The notes beneath the pieces are model-generated. The model was not told the origin of the DNA, ran no database searches, and saw only the letters and a list, made by a program, of their open reading frames with translations. 50,016 nt of DNA from DATCJY01 sp036562565 (lineage in GTDB: Bacteria; Bacteroidota; Bacteroidia; Flavobacteriales_D; Sanyastnellaceae): positions 1 to 50,016 of the forward strand of contig DATCJY010000077.1 in NCBI GenBank assembly GCA_036562565.1, given 5' to 3'. Shown here in pieces: positions 25,071-33,314 of the stretch. Every line of letters starts with the position of its first letter. Positions within the stretch are counted from its first letter, which is position 1. Both the position numbers and the translations under genes were made by a program.

Positions 25071-25946
25071 TTATCCATTGATTATTTCACCACCGTTGGG
25101 ATGCAAGAATTGTCCTGTGATGTAGGATGCATCATCAGAAGCTAAGAACACAAAACAAGTGGCGACTTCGACCGGTTCACCAGCACGGCCCATGGGAGCT
25201 TCACTACCGAAAGTGGCAACATCTTTTGCTTTGAAACTGGCAGCAATGAGTGGTGTCCAAATGGGGCCGGGCGCTACACCATTCACACGAATGCCTTTAT
25301 CCTTTAATGAAGCAGAGAGCGATCTTGTGAATGACACAATTGCCCCCTTGGTAGCTGCATAGTCTATGAGATGACCACTACCACGATAAGCCGTAACGGA
25401 GGCAGTATTGATAATACTACTTCCTTCAGTCATGTGTGGCAAACAAGCTTTGACAAGGTAAAACATCGCAAAGACATTCACCGCAAACGTCTTTTGTAAC
25501 TGTTCATCCGAGATATTCAATATACTCTCTTGTGGATAATGAATACCGGCATTGTTCACCAATACATCCACTCTGCTATAGTGCTTGACTACTTGCTCCA
25601 CAGCAGCCATACAATTCTTTTCTGAACTAATGTCTGTAGGAATAAGAAGACAGGTCTTCTCTGTGAGTTCGAAGATGGTTGCAGCCGTTTCGTCAGCATC
25701 CTTCTGCTCATCGGCAGTATAGATGATTGCAACTTCTGCTCCTTGCAATGCAAAGTTGATAGCCACTGCTCTTCCAATACCACTATCCCCGCCTGTGATC
25801 AGCGCAATTTTATCCGTCAGTTTAGGATAGACAGCCGATTGCGGATAGTAGGAAACTGGCTTAGGCTCTAACTTCCACTCGGCACCCGGCTGCATGCGCT
25901 GCGACTGTGCAGGACGCTCCTTTTCTTTTTTTCCCGGCTTCTGCAT
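25071..25946 (-). CDS. SDR-family oxidoreductase (GSP39/YghA-like)
   Basis: 291 residues. The about-45-residue N-terminal extension (Pro/Lys/Glu-rich, then YYPQSAVYPKLTDK) is typical of the YghA/general-stress-protein-39 branch of classical SDRs. The Rossmann motif is ITGGDSGIGRAV, followed by NNAG, the active-site YAATK motif, and the substrate-loop PGPIWTPL. It uses NAD(P)H; the physiological substrate is not known. The neighbouring DUF6496 and DUF4180 genes are on the same strand. Confidence 0.92.
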   Translation of the reverse strand: MQKPGKKEKERPAQSQRMQPGAEWKLEPKPVSYYPQSAVYPKLTDKIALITGGDSGIGRAVAINFALQGAEVAIIYTADEQKDADETAATIFELTEKTCLLIPTDISSEKNCMAAVEQVVKHYSRVDVLVNNAGIHYPQESILNISDEQLQKTFAVNVFAMFYLVKACLPHMTEGSSIINTASVTAYRGSGHLIDYAATKGAIVSFTRSLSASLKDKGIRVNGVAPGPIWTPLIAASFKAKDVATFGSEAPMGRAGEPVEVATCFVFLASDDASYITGQFLHPNGGEIING

Positions 25947-25961
25947 GAGATGATGGATTGA

Positions 25962-26171
25962 TTATTTCTTTTTTTTCTTCGGAATCTTGGCACCTGTTTC
26001 GCGTGCTTCACTCAGCGCTATCGCAACCGCTTGCTTGCGGTTCGTCACCGTATCTCCGCTACTTGACTTCAAGGTACCATCCTTGAACTCGCCCATCACC
26101 TTACTGATTTTAGCTTCCCCCTTCTTCTTAGAAGGGGATTTGCTTGCAGACTTTTTCGTTGCTGTTTTCAT
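25962..26171 (-). CDS. DUF6496 small basic protein
   Basis: 69 residues from the ATG at 26171; the longer frame to 26228 adds no family sequence. A Lys/Ser-rich N-terminus (KTATKKSASKSPSKKKGEA) is followed by the DUF6496 core KVMGEFKDGTLKSSSGDTVTNRKQAVAIALSEARETG, and a Lys tail. The family is common in Proteobacteria and Bacteroidota near stress genes; the function is not known, though its charge suggests nucleic-acid association. It lies 15 bases upstream of the SDR gene, so the two are likely cotranscribed. Confidence 0.8.
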   Translation of the reverse strand: MKTATKKSASKSPSKKKGEAKISKVMGEFKDGTLKSSSGDTVTNRKQAVAIALSEARETGAKIPKKKKK

Positions 26172-26297
26172 GACAATTGCTTTTAGTGTTTCACTACGAA
26201 AAGTATCCGTCATGAAAGAGCTGTCCATTACATGCTTATATCGATTGATTGTAGGAAATCCTTGGTGCTTACACGAAAAGAAGCGTGAGTTTTGATT

Positions 26298-26657
26298 TCA
26301 GATGTTGAATAGAGATGCTACCTCTTTGAGCGATGAGACAAAAACCATCCGTCCTGCGCGATTACTTTCTCGAATAAAATCGCTGAGGCTTTTGCTTTCA
26401 TACTTCTCATATTCACCAAGGATGGCTAATCGCATTTTATAATTTGAAAACTTCTGAAGGACTTCTCCTGCCAGACCGGTGCGCAAATCGAAAAATTCCG
26501 GTGTTAGGTTCTTTTGATGCAAAATGATACCATCATAGCCTTCATAATAGAGTGACCCCAGAAGATCCAATGCCGTTTCGGCATCCGTCACTACTGTTTC
26601 ATTCGAGATGATTTCAGCAAAGCGCAAGGCGTTTATGTCGTGTGGTTGGATGGTCAT
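26298..26657 (-). CDS. DUF4180 domain protein
   Basis: 119 residues from the ATG at 26657. A longer frame runs back through the tRNA-Ser gene and is not real. The core GSLYYEGYDGIILHQKNLTPEFFDLRTGLAGEVLQKFSNYKMRLAILGEYEKYESKSLSDFIRESNRAGRMVFVSSLKEV is the DUF4180 (STAS-like) signature. The function is unknown. It is separated from tRNA-Ser by an intrinsic terminator, so it needs its own promoter. Confidence 0.82.
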   Translation of the reverse strand: MTIQPHDINALRFAEIISNETVVTDAETALDLLGSLYYEGYDGIILHQKNLTPEFFDLRTGLAGEVLQKFSNYKMRLAILGEYEKYESKSLSDFIRESNRAGRMVFVSSLKEVASLFNI

Positions 26658-26686
26658 TGTTTTTTTATTGGTTGCGATAAAGGCGA

Positions 26687-26718
26687 AACAAAAAAGGGAA
26701 CATCGCTGTTCCCTTTTT
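26687..26718 (-). terminator. Intrinsic terminator of tRNA-Ser
   Basis: AAAAAGGGAACA and TGTTCCCTTTTT form a 12-bp stem with a TCGC loop. On the minus strand it is followed by TTTTTTGTTT. Confidence 0.85.
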
Positions 26719-26728
26719 GTGTGTCTTG

Positions 26729-26816
26729 CAGAGAGAGCGGGATTCGAACCCGCGATACCCTTTTGGAGTATACACACTTTCCAGGCGTGCTCCTTCAACC
26801 ACTCGGACATCTCTCT
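26729..26816 (-). tRNA. tRNA-Ser (anticodon GGA)
   Basis: 88 bases on the minus strand with the long variable arm of a type II tRNA (TATACTCCAAAAGGGTATC). Acceptor AGAGAGA/TCTCTCT with discriminator G, anticodon stem CACGC/GTGTG, loop CTGGAAA giving GGA, T arm GCGGG-TTCGAAT-CCCGC. CCA is not encoded. It reads UCC/UCU codons. Confidence 0.95.
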
Positions 26817-26823
26817 ATTAAAG

Positions 26824-26843
26824 CCTCCTCTCATCTGAGGAGG
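26824..26843 (-). other. Hairpin in the predicted tRNA-Ser leader
   Basis: CCTCCTC and GAGGAGG form a 7-bp perfect stem with a 6-base loop between the -7 element and the tRNA 5' end. It may cap or mark the leader for processing. Function is inference. Confidence 0.5.
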
Positions 26844-26847
26844 GGTG

Positions 26848-26877
26848 CAAAAGTAATCAATCCTTTTCTTTTTCAAA
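26848..26877 (-). promoter_or_regulatory. Predicted promoter of tRNA-Ser
   Basis: On the minus strand TTTG (26874-26877), 18 bp, then TACTTTTG (26848-26855). It fits the Bacteroidota promoter well. Confidence 0.7.
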
Positions 26878-26885
26878 ATGTGTTT

Positions 26886-27833
26886 CTACGCATTTCCGAA
26901 ATGCGCCAAAATTTTATCGGCCAGCACACTGCTGAGTTTGTAGTAAGACTCCACCGTCCATCCTGCGATGTGCGGGGTCAGCACCGTACGGGGCGACTGA
27001 ATGAGGTACTGCATTGGTTCGGGCAACTCATCGGTTTCTAGGCCTTCAAGCGAGGCTTTCTCATACTCCAGAACATCCAGACAAGCACCGGCCACCTTGC
27101 CTACTTTCATGGCCGCCACGAGTGCCTCAGTATCCACATTCTTCCCGCGGGCAGTATTGATGAGAAAGATATTTTTTGCAAATCCCTGAAAGAAAAATGC
27201 ATTTGCATAGTGGATGGTTTCCTCCGTCTGTGGTAAGTGCAGGCTCACTACATCCGCTTGCTGCTGCAGCTCCTTCAAGCTCACTTCCCGCACAAGTTCA
27301 TTGCCAAAATTCTCTTTGTATTTATCGTGTGCAATCACCTTGCAACCAAAGCCGGACAAGCGCTTTGCAAAGGCACTGCCCATAACTCCATATCCAATTA
27401 TGCCCACTGTAAGCTGCTCCAATTCGAGACCTCGGTTTTCTTCACGTTGCCAAAGCCCATCACGCACTTCGCGGTCTGCCTTGTGCAAATTGTTGAGCAG
27501 CATGAGCAACATGCCAACTGCCTGTTCCGCTACAGCAGTGCTGTTCCCTTCGGGGGAATTGAATACTTGGACTCCCTTCGCTTTGGCATACTCCACATCG
27601 ATGTTTTCCAATCCCGAACCTGAACGGGCGATAAACTTGAGCTGACCGAATGCATCGAGGGCTTCGGCATCCAAGGTGATTCGGGAGCGAACCACTACAC
27701 CAAAGTATTCATGTGCAGAAGCAAGGATTTCAGCGCGACTGGCTGTAAAACGTTCTTCACAGACATAGCCTGCGAGCAGCAATCGCTCTTTCAATACTTC
27801 ATGAACAGTATCGATAAAGAGAATTTTTTTCAT
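26886..27833 (-). CDS. D-2-hydroxyacid dehydrogenase (phosphoglycerate dehydrogenase-like)
   Basis: About 315 residues from the ATG at 27833 (another ATG at 27839). The NAD-binding motif is GIIGYGVMGSAFAKRL with an acidic HDKYK end; catalytic residues are the Arg of TARGKNVD, the Glu of CLDVLEYEK, and the His of TPHIAGWTVES. It lacks the C-terminal ACT/ASB domain of long SerA. It may act on 3-phosphoglycerate or another 2-hydroxyacid. It starts 18 bases after mgtE on the same strand, so they are likely one operon. Confidence 0.88.
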   Translation of the reverse strand: MKKILFIDTVHEVLKERLLLAGYVCEERFTASRAEILASAHEYFGVVVRSRITLDAEALDAFGQLKFIARSGSGLENIDVEYAKAKGVQVFNSPEGNSTAVAEQAVGMLLMLLNNLHKADREVRDGLWQREENRGLELEQLTVGIIGYGVMGSAFAKRLSGFGCKVIAHDKYKENFGNELVREVSLKELQQQADVVSLHLPQTEETIHYANAFFFQGFAKNIFLINTARGKNVDTEALVAAMKVGKVAGACLDVLEYEKASLEGLETDELPEPMQYLIQSPRTVLTPHIAGWTVESYYKLSSVLADKILAHFGNA

Positions 27834-27851
27834 GAGCATATTTTTATCCGG

Positions 27852-29264
27852 CTACGCTATCCAGACTATCAGCGACTCAGCCAGTTCTGACCAGCGAATT
27901 TCGCCAATCTTTCCGGATACATAGTTGCCCACAGCAAAATAGATGATCAGCCCAAAGATGTCATTGAGGGTTGTAACGAACGGACCGGTAGCCAATGCAG
28001 GGTCAATATTGAACCGGTTGAGCGTCATCGGAATCCAAGTGCCGAAGAAACTCGCAAACAATATTACGAAGAACAGGGCAATTCCTGCTGTGATGCAAAG
28101 CGACAAATCAATGTGGAATAGCAAACTTACAAGCAAGATGATGGTGGAACAGATGATTCCGTTAATCAATCCTACACGGAGTTCTTTCCAGAGCTTTTGC
28201 CACAGCGTCTCGTCCAGGGCACTTTGGTTGGCCAAGGCTTTTACCACAAGAGCCGCTGACTGGATACCTACATTTCCTCCCATCGCAGCAATGAGCGGCA
28301 TGAAGATGGCCATCTCCGGATGTTGTGAAATATCAAAAATGCCGATGATGTTAGCTGAAACAACCCCCCCAGCCATACCGATGAGCAACCAAGGCAAACG
28401 CGCGCGGGTAAGCGTAATCACGTTATCGCTATACTCAACATCCTCGGAGATACCACTTGCCATCTGGTAGTCCTTGTCCGCTTCTTCCTTGATGACATCC
28501 ACTACGTCATCGATGGTAATACGGCCGAGCAACATACCGCGATCATCCACCACCGGCACTGCTACGAGGTCGTATTTCTCCATGACGTTCGCTACTTCCT
28601 CAGCAGTGGCATGGACGTTCACTGAGCGTACTTTTTCTTTATCAAAAAGCTCACGCAAGGTGGTGCGCATGCTTTGTGACGCGAATATCATGTTCTTCAC
28701 GCTCAACGTCCCTTGCAAGATATTCTGATCATCCACCACGTAGATGGTGTAGATATTATCGAGGTCTTCCGCCTGTTTGCGCATTTCGCGAATGGCCTGC
28801 GACACGGTCCAATTTTGATTGACAGCCACCAACTCTGTTCCCATGAGAGCACCAGCGGTACCTTCTTCATAGGTCATAAGGTCGATGATGTCGCTGGCCT
28901 GCTCCTCATCCTCCAACAATGCAATTACCTCTTCCTGCTTTTGCTCTGGAAGCTCGGCAATCACGTCAGCCGCGTCATCCGTATGGATGTTCTCAATAAG
29001 AATGTCGGCAATCTCACGGCTCGTCAAGCTGGACAAGAGCTTCTCACGCACGTCTTCATCCAACTCCAGAACTACTTCCGCAGCCTTTTCCTCGTCAAGA
29101 AGTTTGTAGATGTAAACCGCTTCTTCGCTACGCAGCTCGTTGATGAGCTCGGCAATATCCGCTGCGTGAGCATCAGCTATTGCTTCCGTTATGACACGAT
29201 CCTTTCCCTCCGCGATCCAGATACGCAGATTAGCCAAGAGCTCTTTGGTGAGTACAAATTGCAT
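27852..29264 (-). CDS. mgtE: Magnesium transporter MgtE
   Basis: 470 residues. An N-terminal superhelical MgtE_N domain (about 20-125, with the acidic LNELRSEEA and EDEEQASDIIDLMTYEEGTAGALMG segments), two CBS domains (about 130-255), and five transmembrane helices (about 280-465). The pore motif region ANIIGIFDI and GGNVGIQSAALVVKALA with the conserved Asn/Gln are visible, and the C-terminal GTWIPMTLNRFNIDPALATGPFVTTLNDIFGLIIYF holds the selectivity Asp. It imports Mg2+ gated by cytosolic Mg2+. A -7 element precedes it. Confidence 0.95.
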   Translation of the reverse strand: MQFVLTKELLANLRIWIAEGKDRVITEAIADAHAADIAELINELRSEEAVYIYKLLDEEKAAEVVLELDEDVREKLLSSLTSREIADILIENIHTDDAADVIAELPEQKQEEVIALLEDEEQASDIIDLMTYEEGTAGALMGTELVAVNQNWTVSQAIREMRKQAEDLDNIYTIYVVDDQNILQGTLSVKNMIFASQSMRTTLRELFDKEKVRSVNVHATAEEVANVMEKYDLVAVPVVDDRGMLLGRITIDDVVDVIKEEADKDYQMASGISEDVEYSDNVITLTRARLPWLLIGMAGGVVSANIIGIFDISQHPEMAIFMPLIAAMGGNVGIQSAALVVKALANQSALDETLWQKLWKELRVGLINGIICSTIILLVSLLFHIDLSLCITAGIALFFVILFASFFGTWIPMTLNRFNIDPALATGPFVTTLNDIFGLIIYFAVGNYVSGKIGEIRWSELAESLIVWIA

Positions 29265-29310
29265 AAATGACTACTGTCGTCCATTAATGGGGAAAAAATT
29301 GTTGGGAGCG

Positions 29311-29318
29311 CGAAGGTA
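29311..29318 (-). promoter_or_regulatory. Predicted -7 element for mgtE
   Basis: The minus strand reads TACCTTCG, the TTCG variant, 46 bp before the ATG. The same octamer occurs upstream of the divergent dxr. Confidence 0.45.
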
Positions 29319-29442
29319 CTACGTCACTTCTTTTATTGCGTCAAAAAATGTAGTTCGGGACCAAGTTTTTTATCGCTGTTAAGTCTTCGCAAACCATTGG
29401 GTGAACTTGGCGACAACATGAATAGCCATAGCTTTCTTCTAG

Positions 29443-29450
29443 TACCTTCG
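29443..29450 (+). promoter_or_regulatory. Predicted -7 element for dxr
   Basis: TACCTTCG, identical to the mgtE element, 29 bp before the TTG start codon. Confidence 0.45.
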
Positions 29451-29479
29451 CCCCGCTTTCTAATTTATCATCGAGCGAT

Positions 29480-30634
29480 TTGGAACAAGAACAGATTAAA
29501 CGTGTAGCCATCCTTGGTAGTACCGGTAGCATCGGAACTCAAGCGCTGGAAGTGATTGCAGCACAAAAAGAATACTTGCAAGTGGAAGTGCTCACCGCGC
29601 ACAACAATGCGGATTTGCTAATTCAGCAGGCCATTGAGCACAAGCCCAACAGTGTTGTTATTGGTGATGAATCAAAATACCAATACGTAAAAGAAGCACT
29701 TTGGAACCACCACATCAAAGTGTTTGCTGGTCAAAAGGCCTTAGTACAAATCGTTGAAAGTTCTGAAATTGACATCGTGCTCACGGCACTGGTAGGAGCT
29801 GCAGGATTGGAGCCAACCATCCATGCAATTAAATCCAAAAAACATATTGCTCTTGCAAACAAAGAGACCTTAGTGGTAGCAGGTGAGTTGGTTACCAAAC
29901 TTGCTCGCGAAAACGAGGTCAACATCTATCCCGTGGACAGTGAGCACAGCGCCATCTTCCAATGTTTGGCGGGCGAATGGCACAACCCGATTGAGAAGAT
30001 TTATCTCACGGCAAGTGGTGGTCCTTTCAGGGGGAAAGACATGGAGTTCCTTTCCAAAGTCACCAAAGAGCAAGCTCTCAAACATCCCAATTGGACCATG
30101 GGAGCCAAGATTACCATTGATTCATCAACGCTCATGAATAAAGGGCTTGAAGTCATCGAAGCCAAATGGCTGTTTCATCTCAAATCTGAGCAAATAGATG
30201 TAATTGTGCATCCGCAAAGTATCATTCACAGCATTGTGCAGTTTGAAGATGGCAGCATGAAAGCTCAGATGGGACTACCGGATATGAAACTGCCCATTCA
30301 ATATGCGCTTGGTTATCCGCATCGCCTCAAGGCAGATTTCCCGCGTTTCAACTTCCTCGATTATCCAACACTCACATTCGAAAAACCCAATACAGAAAAT
30401 TTCCGCTGCCTGCATCTTGCGTTCGAAGCAATGAACAAAGGCGGTAACATGCCGTGTATCATGAATGCGGCCAACGAAATTGCCGTAGCCAAATTCCTTC
30501 GTGACGAAATAGGCTTCTTGGATATTGCCGCAAATGTGGAGGCTGCGATGGAAAATGTTCCGTTTATCTGCACTCCTACATTGGAAGATTATCTGGAAAC
30601 GGACCAACGTGCAAGAGCGTTCGTACAAGGCTAA
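29480..30634 (+). CDS. dxr: 1-deoxy-D-xylulose-5-phosphate reductoisomerase
   Basis: 384 residues, the usual Dxr length. It makes 2-C-methyl-D-erythritol 4-phosphate in the MEP isoprenoid pathway with NADPH. VAILGSTGSIGTQALEVI is the NADPH-binding start, LANKETLVVAG and VDSEHSAIFQCL carry active-site residues (metal-binding Asp and Glu), and KITIDSSTLMNKGLEVIEAKWLF and VHPQSIIHSIVQFEDGS are diagnostic. The start is TTG at 29480; there is no ATG in reach that would keep the N-terminus. It is convergent with the heme A synthase gene. Confidence 0.96.
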   Translation: MEQEQIKRVAILGSTGSIGTQALEVIAAQKEYLQVEVLTAHNNADLLIQQAIEHKPNSVVIGDESKYQYVKEALWNHHIKVFAGQKALVQIVESSEIDIVLTALVGAAGLEPTIHAIKSKKHIALANKETLVVAGELVTKLARENEVNIYPVDSEHSAIFQCLAGEWHNPIEKIYLTASGGPFRGKDMEFLSKVTKEQALKHPNWTMGAKITIDSSTLMNKGLEVIEAKWLFHLKSEQIDVIVHPQSIIHSIVQFEDGSMKAQMGLPDMKLPIQYALGYPHRLKADFPRFNFLDYPTLTFEKPNTENFRCLHLAFEAMNKGGNMPCIMNAANEIAVAKFLRDEIGFLDIAANVEAAMENVPFICTPTLEDYLETDQRARAFVQG

Positions 30635-30668
30635 TCCTTGTGCGATGATATATGGTAATCCTTTTTTC

Positions 30669-31700
30669 TTAAGCCGCAGAAGCTTGCTCCTTGCGTGTGA
30701 TGAGCAAAGCGTAAATCACATACGCAAACAGAATGATGCCAAGCCACAAGTGGACGGGCTGGGCAAATGCCGGCATTGAGGCATATGACAAAACAACTCC
30801 GACAAGAATTTCGAAAGCAATTAACCATCCGATGATTTGCACACTCGGAATCCGATAGTGCTTGTTGTTCTGCAAAGTCAAGTAGATTGCCAGCAAGAAC
30901 ACCACGATAGAAAAGCTGCGGTGCACAAGGAAATTGACCCCTAGCGCATCTATCCACAGGGAGCGGTCTTCCAAATTGCGTGCTATTACGTCCACGTCTT
31001 CTCTAACCTGTGTTCCCAATATGATTTGGACAATCGTCAGAAGCAGCATACCCCACAATGCGTAGGAATAAGGCGCTTTCACGGTATGCACTTGTTGGTG
31101 TTCGCGATGGCGATAAACAAGCAGCAGCAACAAGAGCACCAAGCCCATGCTGCCTATCATGTGCCATGTAATGGAACCTTCATGGAGGTTTCCATCCACA
31201 ACCATTTTACCCAACCACGCTTCAAAACCAAGCATGAACAAGGTTCCCAAAGCGAGTAAAAGGGTAATGCCATCTTTGTTCTTGAAGTAATAGAGAAGTG
31301 AAACCACTACGAGAATAAGGACCGGTATGCCGAACAATACAGTGGCCAAACGGTTGATATACTCAATCCACGTATGCATCGGATTGAATTGTGCATAGTC
31401 GTGCTTCGTGTAATTCCTCCATTGTTCCCTATCAAATGTCGCTCCGGCAGTGAAACTTCCTTGTGCCACCCACAGCGTGTCATTGAGGATGACCATTTGC
31501 CCTTTTTCAAAGGTTTTGCCTTCGGTATAAGTTAGTGTTTCGATGTCTGTAGGTGGAACGATGTAACCGAAACACTTAGGCCAATCAGGACAGCCCATGC
31601 CTGACCCCGTCATTCGGACTACGCTGCCGGCTACAATGACCACGAATGTGAATACCAGAGAAATCTTAGAAAAAAGACGTACGAGCGACTGCAATTTCAT
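30669..31700 (-). CDS. ctaA: Heme A synthase (COX15/CtaA family)
   Basis: 343 residues with about eight membrane helices. The first helix SLVFTFVVIVAGSVVRMTGSGMGCPDWPKCFGYIVPP is the COX15 signature, and HEGSITWHMIGSMGLV, ILGTQVREDVD (the QVRED-like motif) and NFLVHRSFSIVVFLLAIYL with the ligand His follow. It oxidises the heme O methyl to formyl to make heme A for cytochrome oxidase. COX genes are not adjacent. The long periplasmic loop (about 55-115) is the usual form in Bacteroidota. Confidence 0.93.
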   Translation of the reverse strand: MKLQSLVRLFSKISLVFTFVVIVAGSVVRMTGSGMGCPDWPKCFGYIVPPTDIETLTYTEGKTFEKGQMVILNDTLWVAQGSFTAGATFDREQWRNYTKHDYAQFNPMHTWIEYINRLATVLFGIPVLILVVVSLLYYFKNKDGITLLLALGTLFMLGFEAWLGKMVVDGNLHEGSITWHMIGSMGLVLLLLLLVYRHREHQQVHTVKAPYSYALWGMLLLTIVQIILGTQVREDVDVIARNLEDRSLWIDALGVNFLVHRSFSIVVFLLAIYLTLQNNKHYRIPSVQIIGWLIAFEILVGVVLSYASMPAFAQPVHLWLGIILFAYVIYALLITRKEQASAA

Positions 31701-31794
31701 AGGCCGAAATTAGTTGAAACCGCCCTTGCCAAACCTATGACTGTCATCATCCCGTTACTAATTTTTATCGGCAGCGCATAATCGCATTACCGGA

Positions 31795-31830
31795 TAAAAC
31801 AAAAACCGCCTGATGAATTATCAGGCGGTT
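31795..31830 (-). terminator. Intrinsic terminator of the acc genes
   Basis: AACCGCCTGAT and ATCAGGCGGTT form an 11-bp stem. On the minus strand it is followed by TTTTTGTTTT, just after the accC stop codon. Confidence 0.85.
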
Positions 31831-31862
31831 GATGATATCAATGGAAAATGCTATATTGATTC

Positions 31863-33200
31863 TTAATCCATTACGAAAGTGTCCATGAACTTCGTAGTGA
31901 AGTTACCTGAACGGAAGTTTTCATCTTTCATCAATTTCTGATGGAAAGGAATGGTGGTCTTCACGCCTTCGATGATGTATTCATCCAACGCACGCTCCAT
32001 TTTGGTAATTGCTTCCTCACGAGTTTGCGCCACCACAATCAGTTTGGAGATCATGGAGTCATAGTATGGAGGAATAACGTATCCCGCATAAGCGTGGGTA
32101 TCCAAGCGAACTCCATGTCCACCCGGAGAGTGGTAGGAAGTGATTTTTCCTGGGTTTGGAGCGAAGTTTTTGTAAGGATCCTCAGCGTTGATGCGACACT
32201 GAATGGAGTGCATGGTTGGATAATAGTTTCTACCGGAAATCGGTTCACCGGCAGCCAGTTTGATTTGCTCTTTTACCAAATCATAGTTGATCACCTCTTC
32301 AGTGATGGTGTGCTCTACCTGAATGCGGGTGTTCATCTCCATGAAGTAGAAGTCGCGGTTTTTATCCACCAAGAACTCAATGGTTCCTACACCTTCGTAT
32401 TTCACAGCTTCTGCAGCTCGAATGGCTGCTTGTCCCATTTTCTCGCGCAACTCATCGGTCATGAATGGAGATGGCGTTTCTTCAACGAGCTTTTGGTGTC
32501 TGCGTTGTATGGAACAATCGCGCTCACTCAAGTGACATGCTTTACCGTACTGGTCACCGGCAATCTGAATTTCGATGTGACGAGGCTCTTCAATGAATTT
32601 CTCCATGTACATGCCATCGTTACCGAATGCAGCAGCTGCCTCGCGTCTGGTTTTCTCCCAGGCATCTCTCACATCATCATCGTTGTAGCATACGCGCATT
32701 CCTTTACCACCACCTCCGGCAGTAGCCTTCATCATCACAGGATATTTGATGCTGCGCGCTGTTTCCAAGGCGTGGTCCAAACTTTCCAACAATCCATCAC
32801 TACCGGGAACCGTGGGTACACCGGCATTTTTCATGGTTTGCTTGGCACTGGCCTTGTCCCCCATGGCTTCAATCATCTCAGGAGATGCCCCGATGAATTT
32901 GATTCCGTTCTCTTTACATACTTTGGAGAAGGCTGCATTTTCGGCCAAGAATCCATAACCCGGGTGAATGGCATCTGCATTGGTTATCTCAGCTGCTGCG
33001 ATGATATTCGGAATTTTCAGGTAAGAATCTTTACTGGCTGGTGGTCCTATACATACCGCCTCGTCCGCAAAACGAACGTGAAGACTATCACGATCAGCGG
33101 TAGAATAGACTGCAACCGTAGCAATGCCCATCTCTTTACACGTACGGATGATACGCAGGGCAATCTCTCCACGGTTTGCAATAAGTATTTTTTTAAACAT
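31863..33200 (-). CDS. accC: Acetyl-CoA carboxylase biotin carboxylase subunit
   Basis: 445 residues, standard AccC length. Three-domain ATP-grasp: the N-terminal FKKILIANRGEIALRIIRTCKEMGI domain, the ATP-grasp part with MMKATAGGGGKGMRVC (Gly-rich phosphate loop) and EKFIEEPRHIEIQI, and VEHTITEEVINYDLVKEQI with the catalytic Glu region. It carboxylates the biotin on AccB using bicarbonate and ATP. It follows accB by 114 bases that hold a hairpin. The 422-residue open frame on the opposite strand is a shadow. Confidence 0.97.
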   Translation of the reverse strand: MFKKILIANRGEIALRIIRTCKEMGIATVAVYSTADRDSLHVRFADEAVCIGPPASKDSYLKIPNIIAAAEITNADAIHPGYGFLAENAAFSKVCKENGIKFIGASPEMIEAMGDKASAKQTMKNAGVPTVPGSDGLLESLDHALETARSIKYPVMMKATAGGGGKGMRVCYNDDDVRDAWEKTRREAAAAFGNDGMYMEKFIEEPRHIEIQIAGDQYGKACHLSERDCSIQRRHQKLVEETPSPFMTDELREKMGQAAIRAAEAVKYEGVGTIEFLVDKNRDFYFMEMNTRIQVEHTITEEVINYDLVKEQIKLAAGEPISGRNYYPTMHSIQCRINAEDPYKNFAPNPGKITSYHSPGGHGVRLDTHAYAGYVIPPYYDSMISKLIVVAQTREEAITKMERALDEYIIEGVKTTIPFHQKLMKDENFRSGNFTTKFMDTFVMD

Positions 33201-33239
33201 GGTTTCTGATGAATAAACGTTAGTCTAACTCTTTCTCAG

Positions 33240-33288
33240 ATTGCTCCGCTGAGGCTCGTAAATGAAAATCCTCGTTCGCTGGAGCAAT
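33240..33288 (-). other. Intercistronic hairpin between accB and accC
   Basis: ATTGCTCC (33240-33247) pairs with GGAGCAAT (33281-33288), with an inner GAGG/CCTC stem. There is no T run after it on the minus strand, so it does not look like a terminator. It may affect mRNA processing or the ratio of AccB to AccC. Confidence 0.45.
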
Positions 33289-33314
33289 TAGTGTGTAATG
33301 CAATCAGCTGCAGA

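Noticed and set aside
26658..26876. N-terminal extension of the DUF4180 frame through tRNA-Ser
   Set aside because: It crosses a tRNA and a terminator; the real start is the ATG at 26657.
31941..33209. 422-residue open frame opposite accC
   Set aside because: accC is fully conserved on the minus strand; the antisense product resembles nothing and its openness follows from codon bias.
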